Shown in pieces: positions 58,159 through 64,000 of a stretch of 64,000 nt of DNA. The position numbers and the translations under genes are program-made. The notes under the pieces are model-generated. The model ran no database searches, was not told the origin of the DNA, and worked only from the letters and a program-made list of their open reading frames with translations. How positions within the stretch are numbered: position 1 is the stretch's first letter; each line of letters starts with the position of its first letter. Source of the DNA: Apoderus coryli (Eukaryota > Arthropoda > Insecta > Coleoptera > Attelabidae); contig OU452199.1 in assembly GCA_911728435.2 (NCBI GenBank), positions 19,106,860-19,170,859 of the forward strand, written 5' to 3'.

Positions 58159-60245
58159 CAGGGTGGTCCAACGAAAAGTTTGCACCTAGCTTTTCTCTTT
58201 TTTTTGTAGTCGAATGCGAAAATGCTCGGACACGTCGATTTTGCTTTTGAGGGGGACACATTTTAAACATATTTTTCGATCTGCGCCTTTAACCCCCTAG
58301 CGGGGGTGAGTAACAACCCTAAAATTTTAAATGGAAAGAGGGGTCTAATGACATATCATTTGAAAGGACACAAAATTGTCTTTCTAATGATACCCTATTT
58401 GTCGAATTTTACTAAAACAGTTAATACGAAAACGACTTTAAAGACATTAAGCCGATAATTTTGGTATTAATGAGAAATACAAATAAGTTTTAATTATTGC
58501 GAGTGAAAACACCTGCAATCGTTAGTACATTCCAATGTTTGTTAGTTTTAACATTGCTTTGTAAAAAAAGTAAACAAGCTGTTAAATTGATTTATTAAAA
58601 CGTTACATTAACAAATGTTGAAAATGTGACCCATTTGATTCCATACAATAATACAGATTTTGTTCAAATCTATTTCTAACATTTTGTAGTATATCAGGTG
58701 TTATGTTTCTGCACTCTTCTGTAATGCGTTGGCGAAGATCTTCTATGGACTCGGGCTTCGTGGCAAAACATTTATTTTTTAAGTGCCCCCAAAGAAAAAA
58801 GTCTAAAGGCGATAAATCCGGTGACCTGGCAGGCCATTCAATTGGGCCCCTCCTTCCAATCCACCGTCCAGGGAACCGGTCATCTAAGGACTGTCTTACA
58901 GGAGCCACATAGTGCGGAGGTGCTCCATCTTGCTGGAAATAAAGCCGATCAGCAGTATGATTTTGGTCATCTTCTATTATTTGTGTTATTAAAGGATCAA
59001 TTGTGTCTTCAAGCATGTTTAGGTACACTTCACCAGTTAAATTTCCAGGAATAAAAAGTGGTCCTATAATATGATTTCCTAATATGCCACACCAGACGTT
59101 TATTTTTTGAGGATACTGGGTATGAACCTCACGGAATAAATGTGGGTTACTGTCATCCCAGTAACGGCAATTGTGCCTATTTACAGCTCCATTCAAATAA
59201 AATGTGCATTCGTCGGAAAAACAAATGTTAAATAATAATTGCGGATCTTCAATTAAACGCTGGCTCATTGCTTCACAAAATTGCAGCCTTCTATCAGGAT
59301 CATCCTCATTTAGTTCCTGTACTAATTTGATTTTGTACGGATGAAATTTGTACGCTTTTAAAATTCGTATTATGGACGAACGGGAGACACCTGAGGCTTC
59401 AGCTAGTTGACGGGTACTTTGACTATGATCCATTTCAACATGCCCTAAAACAGCGACTTCCACAGCTTCATTTCTGATCGGTTTCTGCGGCTGGTGTTTT
59501 ACATTACAGACAGATCCGGTATCTACAAACTTTTTAACTAACTTGCCAACGTACACATCATTCACATTTTTATCGGGATGTCTCTCATTAAATAAGCGAG
59601 CCGTAAGTCTAGCACTACTATTATTTTGAAAATAAAGTTTAACAATTTCAACTCGTTCTAGAATGGAATAAATCATTTTGTACGGTAAAAGTAAAATAAC
59701 TTGAGAAGCAACCAAACTGAATCAATGAAAAGACTAAAATAAACGGTGTAAATTCTTTTCCTACACGTATCTGCAGTTTTTATTTCAACAAAAACCGCAA
59801 ACGATTAGTGAGGAATTTAGTTCTGATAAATAAGATAGTGTTTTTGAAATCCCGTTTTTCTTCAAAGTAAATAATTTAGAAATGATTGTAGTTGTTTTCA
59901 GTCGTAATAATTAAAACTTATTTGTATTTCTCATTAATACCAAAATTATCGGCTTAATGTCTTTAAAGTCGTTTTCGTATTAACTGTTTTAGTAAAATTC
60001 GACAAATAGGGTATCATTAGAAAGACAATTTTGTGTCCTTTCAAATGATATGTCATTAGACCCCTCTTTCCATTTAAAATTTTAGGGTTGTTACTCACCC
60101 CCGCTAGGGGGTTAAAGGCGCAGATCGAAAAATATGTTTAAAATGTGTCCCCCTCAAAAGCAAAATCGACGTGTCCGAGCATTTTCGCATTCGACTACAA
60201 AAAAAAGAGAAAAGCTAGGTGCAAACTTTTCGTTGGACCACCCTG
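58159..60245 (-). mobile_element. Tc1/mariner-superfamily transposon with 340-bp identical ends
   Basis: Begins cagggtggtccaacgaaaag and ends with its exact mirror. The inverted repeats run 58159-58498 and 59906-60245, 340 bp each, with no difference that I could find. Both sides are flanked by TA. The single intact gene is the transposase on the minus strand. The 2087-bp element therefore has every part needed for cut-and-paste transposition and looks young. Unusually long ends for a mariner-like element. Confidence 0.92.
58603..59676 (-). CDS. Mariner-like transposase, DD41D spacing, intact
   Basis: Cuts and rejoins DNA at the element ends. The frame is open from 59715, but the Met at 59676 (MIYSILERVEIVKLYF) starts the conserved region and gives 357 residues, so I chose it; the longer reading adds 13 residues. 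N-terminal helix-turn-helix regions (SARLTARLFNERHP; STRQLAEASGVSRSSIIRIL) bind the ends. The catalytic triad is D in CFSDECTFYLNG, D in YFQQDGAPPHY and D in WPARSPDLSPLDFFLWG, with 41 residues between the second and third, hence DD41D instead of the DD34D of classical mariners. No stop or frameshift. Confidence 0.92.
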   Translation of the reverse strand: MIYSILERVEIVKLYFQNNSSARLTARLFNERHPDKNVNDVYVGKLVKKFVDTGSVCNVKHQPQKPIRNEAVEVAVLGHVEMDHSQSTRQLAEASGVSRSSIIRILKAYKFHPYKIKLVQELNEDDPDRRLQFCEAMSQRLIEDPQLLFNICFSDECTFYLNGAVNRHNCRYWDDSNPHLFREVHTQYPQKINVWCGILGNHIIGPLFIPGNLTGEVYLNMLEDTIDPLITQIIEDDQNHTADRLYFQQDGAPPHYVAPVRQSLDDRFPGRWIGRRGPIEWPARSPDLSPLDFFLWGHLKNKCFATKPESIEDLRQRITEECRNITPDILQNVRNRFEQNLYYCMESNGSHFQHLLM

Positions 60246-60775
60246 TATATACATAGGGTTAATTAATTATTAGTACCTATTTTTAGCCAAAATAAATGGC
60301 TAGGCAGGTTTGCTTTTTTAAAAATACATAATATCCAATAAATATGGAAGCAGCAAGTGGAAGTAGTACAGGTAGGTAAATATTATGGAAAATGATATAG
60401 GTAGGCACCTAGACATAGTTTATCTTTTAACTAAAGTTAAGTGTTTTAATTAAAACTCCTCTCAAGAAAAGAAAAATCTTGTTAAAAATATACAGACAGA
60501 CCTGTTCCAGATTTAAATAAATGTTTGATAAATATAAATAAAGGCAATAACGGAGATTTGAATAATGCTTGGTATGAGACGAAGATTGGCTAACAGGCTG
60601 AATAAAGTTACATTGATTGACAGTTTCATAAAATGTTTTTTTATTTAGTTTTATTAAGCAGGTAAATATATTCTGGATATTAACTAAATTTTACTTATAT
60701 TTAAAAAAAAAACTATATTTAGCTAAGATGCTTATAAACTTAACCTATAAAATTTAATTTAAAAAACATCGACAG

Positions 60776-61652
60776 GCCGCAATATCAAAGTGGGCAGATG
60801 ACCTTTAAATTTTGCACAATTTTCTATATTATAAATACTATTCTAAAATATACTCAACAAATTTTATTTTACTAAATGTCTTGAAACTGAAATGATTTTT
60901 TTAATGCAAACTAATTTGCAAACTTATATGCGTTATAAGAAAAAATATCACATAAATAATGGAGCAATTTGAAGACCGTCAATCTCCACATTATACATTA
61001 TTTATATGCCAAGAAATCTCGACGCAGAAGCCCAAACTTATTACAGCGTGTTTTGTTGGCAACCACAACGATACAAAGAACATTCAAGTTTAAATTGGGT
61101 CAGGCAAATTTCTTGGTATAGAAAATGGGGCTTCCTCATACATGGCTTGCGGCATTCCGGGTAACTTATTCATCCGGCGGCAGACTACAAAGTAAACGCT
61201 GAATTTAGTTTTTGTGATGTGACGAGGGGTCTAGAATGAGGTATACAGTAACTTTGTTAGATCGGGTAAAAGAGTGCATTTGTTAAATTGGCCTTTGGGA
61301 ATTCTGAATTAGATTGTTAACAAATAAAACCTTTTCAGATTTTGAAATATCATACATAAGTATTATACAAAAGGATATCATTATCAACAAATTGTATCTA
61401 TTACAAAATGTAGGTATAGTTAAGTTAATTTCATAACATATCATCATAATATGTTGCTTGCATAGCGGGTTATTCCTATGCATGGAATAAAATTCATATC
61501 TTTTTTCCTTTTTATTTCTTGTATAAACACAAAAAGACGGACCTAGATAAATAAGTGCTAAATCAAGTTCTTGTTTGCGATGAACATTATTTTGTACCGT
61601 CAATCCTTTCACACTCCAACCGGCCCAACTTTTGTTTTTCAATAGGAAAGAA
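60776..61652. other. Non-coding sequence
   Basis: AT-rich; the short frames here resemble no known protein. Confidence 0.4.
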
Positions 61653-61982
61653 TCAGTTTTTTAACTATGGAACAACACGCTCAAATAAGGTTTGTACAGT
61701 GAACCACATTTTTAAATTTTAGGTTACAGTGGTAAAATTTTATTAACTTCACAACAACTAGGTATAATGTGATTTCAAAATCTAAATGCTAACTGAATTA
61801 ATCGAAGATCGGCACTAATATATCGTGTAGCGCAAAAAAAAACTTCTTCAAAGTAAGTAGTTCAGGTCCGTATTAAAATTCAAATAAAATTAATTTTTTC
61901 TTTTTACCACACTGTAACCTAAAATTTAAAAAGGTGGTATGTTATATAAACCTTTGAGCGTATAGGGATCCATAGTTAAAAA
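61653..61982. mobile_element. Small inverted-repeat element
   Basis: Left block (ttttttaactatgga, cgctcaaataaggttt, ccacatttttaaattttagg, ttacagtggtaaaa) is mirrored at the right (ttttaccacactgtaacc, taaaatttaaaaaggtgg, aaacctttgagcg, tccatagttaaaaaa). About 330 bp, non-coding, probably a MITE. Target duplication not resolved. Confidence 0.7.
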
Positions 61983-62369
61983 AAAAATTATCCTCTCAAT
62001 GAAAAAAAAAAAGTTAGGATGGCTCAACGGTTAATTTAATTTGTATCCTAAAAAATTATTTAGAATCTATTTACACGTGTTTTCGCGTTCACGCAAGAAA
62101 TAAAAAGGAAAAAATATATGAATTTTATTCCATATATATGAATAAACCGGAATAATTTTGACCAATGTGACTCTAAAGTTACATGTTTAAATTCTATTTG
62201 AATATCTGATTTCAAAATTTTTATAATGCAACTGATAGTGAAACATTTGGATTTGGAAACATGGCTGGCAATAAAGTGACATCTGTTCATTTTCAAATTA
62301 GAAATATGTGTGTATATATATAGGTATATAAACTTTTGAACTGAGGTAATTTTTCGGTTCCAGGGGTCA
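61983..62369. other. Non-coding sequence
   Basis: Nothing recognised. Confidence 0.4.
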
Positions 62370-62605
62370 TGAAATGAAGGACTGCAGAAAAATTTCGCTT
62401 GTGTCGATATCTTGAATAGTTAGATTTTTTTTGAAAATCTACTAAAATTTAGCACTTGGTTAAAGCGTTTAGGTGCTATCGTTGACGCATACATACAGAC
62501 ACGCACAGACAGATAGACTTCCATCAGGAAATTGTCTTAATCGTCTCAGAGGACTTAAAAATGGTTATCCGTCTATATCTCAATTTTTTTTAGTCCGTTC
62601 ACAAT
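62370..62605. repeat. Dispersed repeat related to 1449-1645
   Basis: Opposite orientation to the copy near the left edge of the window. Landmarks are ttagcacttggttaaagcgt, ggtgctatcgt, cacgcacagacag, gtcttaatcgtct and gtctatatctcaattttttt. Non-coding, unnamed. Confidence 0.5.
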
Positions 62606-63293
62606 ACTTTCCCTGGGCGGATAAGTAAAAATTGTAATTGGAATTGTTCTTTAATATGCAAACGTCATTTCTGACATAAAATTTCAATTAGTTCGGCTAC
62701 TTATAACCTATAACATATTATGCATAAACTATCTTTATAAATACAAGTAGAATCTGAAAAATATTTAATTTATGTAGGGTCGTATTTAAAATACGGAAGT
62801 TGACACGCACTTCCGTTATAACTGGATGTACTCGATTATTGGAAACATTTTAGCCGAATTGGCCCTAAGTACTGCACCAGATTTTCAGATTGTTCCACAG
62901 TGTAGTGACTACATAATCGATTGAAACCCTTCCCGATGTGACACCCGGTATTTTAGCTGTATATTTATAATAACTACAAAATTCTGATAAAAATGAAGTT
63001 TATTTTTCTTCTTTCTTTTTTTAGAGCAGAAATTGTATCATCATAAAAAAAGAATCGCATTCGTTACCCTAATATTACAGGCAACATAGAACCTTAGTTA
63101 TCATCAGAAAATCAAGGGTGTACGTTGAAAGATATGCGTTTTGTGTATAACAAGGATGTATATATAGAACTTTGTAATAAAAAAATATGTATTATAAAAG
63201 TATTACATGGTTCTATGTTGCAACATACAATCTTGTTATAATATTTTGAATTTTTGTTAATTTCTTTATTCTGTTGAAATAAGTAGGTAGTTT
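62606..63293. other. Non-coding sequence
   Basis: AT-rich, no feature supported. Confidence 0.4.
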
Positions 63294-63908
63294 ATGCACA
63301 GAGTACTAGCAAACCATCCAGAATTTACAGAAATAATTTTATGGAGCGATACTTGTGACCCACAAAATTTAAATAGTCCTTTGAGTTATGCTCTAATGCA
63401 TCTAGTCCAAATGTACCAGAACTTACAAAAAATAACGATTAAATTTTCGGGTCCAGGTCACTATTGCATTCAAGAGGTCGCTGCCATACATAGAGATATA
63501 GAGAGGTCATTCAGCAAAATAGAATAATATTCTCCGGTCTCACTTCTCCGCTTTTTATTAAAAGTAAATCCTTACACAATAATTCAGATGAAAGGGATTT
63601 TATAGAGTTCTAATATTACTCACTTTAACACTGTGCCATTTTCAAAAGTAGTTTGTTCACGGATCTCCAGAAGCTCCTTTGAGCTAAAATATAGAGAATC
63701 TTTCAAACCGTGTAATGCATCTAACTCGTTCATAGTCGTTAACTTGCATCAACGAAAACTCAGAAGAGTTCATGTTACTTCTGGGAGCGAATCACGTATT
63801 CCAACGGAACTAAAAAAATCTGAGAGGACTGTTGCACTGCCTCAAACAAAAGTAGATGCCATAAAATCGATGTACAAGTGGATTCCTGGAATCGATCGGC
63901 AATACTGA
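63294..63908 (+). pseudogene. DUF7869-like protein fragment, C-terminal part
   Basis: The frame 63294-63527 contains ILWSDTCDPQNLNSPLSYAL and KFSGPGHYCIQEVAAIHRDIE. These match a pattern of arthropod uncharacterised proteins (W/F-SDxCxxQNxNS ... GHxxxExDxxHxxIE) that I associate with DUF7869 and which are often multicopy. After a stop and frame change, 63633-63908 continues with SSFELKYRESF and VDAIKSMYKWIPGIDRQY, the usual C-terminal end of these proteins. Only the last third is present and it is broken, with no upstream frame in view, so it is a relic, possibly of a mobile element. Function unknown. Confidence 0.55.
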
Positions 63909-64000
63909 GTTATTATTTTTATACAAAAATAATAATTACTATTATAATAAATATGATTATGATATTTTGTTAGAAAAGTTTTTAAGTTCAAAAATACCAA

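Larger units (their letters stand above)
58076..60775. mobile_element. hAT-type MITE, third copy, split by a mariner-like element
   Basis: 58076-58156 (ttatttagttacccacatat, aagtagtgaacaag) and 60248-60775 (ttaattaattattagtacct, gcaagtggaagtagtac, ccagatttaaataaatgttt, gacagtttcataaaatg) match 39555-39640 and 39640-40300 of the complete copy in the same order and direction. The left half of the element is missing, and the right end is eroded to gacaggccgc near 60765. The transposon at 58159-60245 sits inside with a TA duplication. Confidence 0.8.

Noticed and set aside
1..64000. CRISPR arrays or bacterial operons
   Set aside because: No regularly spaced repeats of the right size, no ribosome binding sites or dense coding; the gene has spliceosomal introns.

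Overview
This window looks like nuclear DNA from an insect: AT-rich, with GT-AG introns, metazoan transposon families and no prokaryotic gene organisation. The order is not certain; a beetle or a hemipteran would both fit. Only one ordinary host gene could be reconstructed. It is a ten-exon arylsulfatase (arylsulfatase B-like) gene on the + strand from 25328 to 57767. All nine introns have GT-AG ends and consistent phases, giving a 542-residue secreted or lysosomal sulfatase with the formylglycine cysteine in place. The rest is mostly mobile DNA and its relics, plus AT-rich sequence in which I see nothing.

Layout. 1-25300: intergenic, with a foldback element (272-849), relics of three non-LTR retrotransposons (2313-3040, 4779-5486, 9464-9985), a hAT-type non-autonomous element (3572-4648), a Penelope-like foldback (8022-8400), a 5'-truncated LINE with an open reverse transcriptase (10025-11880), a perfect 43-bp-arm hairpin (12013-12108), a tandem dimer of a 335-bp ribozyme repeat (14783-15452), an RTE-type LINE fragment (20980-22010), a small MITE, and a second ribozyme-repeat copy (23915-24125). 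25328-57767: the sulfatase gene. Its introns hold a dead mariner (30558-31824), a piggyBac relic (31985-32760), a LINE relic (37400-37990), a Penelope-like end with a hammerhead motif (38430-38555), a complete hAT MITE with 8-bp target duplication (38790-40303), a 1.9-kb palindromic element (41503-43374), and a three-level nest in intron 7: an old Jockey-like LINE split by a copia retrotransposon (44304-53737), itself split by a younger LINE (about 47905-52270). An RTE-like relic sits in the last intron. 57768-64000: a third hAT-MITE copy interrupted by an apparently intact mariner-like transposon (58159-60245), a small inverted-repeat element, and a broken DUF7869-like gene fragment.

The most interesting signal is not protein coding. 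Several self-cleaving hammerhead ribozyme motifs (CTGANGA, stem II, GAAA, stem III, cleavage site) occur here in two sequence families. One family is a 335-bp unit that occurs as a head-to-tail dimer (14783-15452) and as a separate inverted copy (23915-24125). The 24-kb copy has every core nucleotide and a 16-bp two-part stem I, the architecture expected of animal 'retrozymes' (non-coding retroelements that pass through small circular RNAs). The other family is Penelope-like (38435-38468, 8074-8105 and weaker relics at 20227 and 23447). Having possible retrozymes next to remnants of the elements thought to mobilise them makes this locus worth testing.
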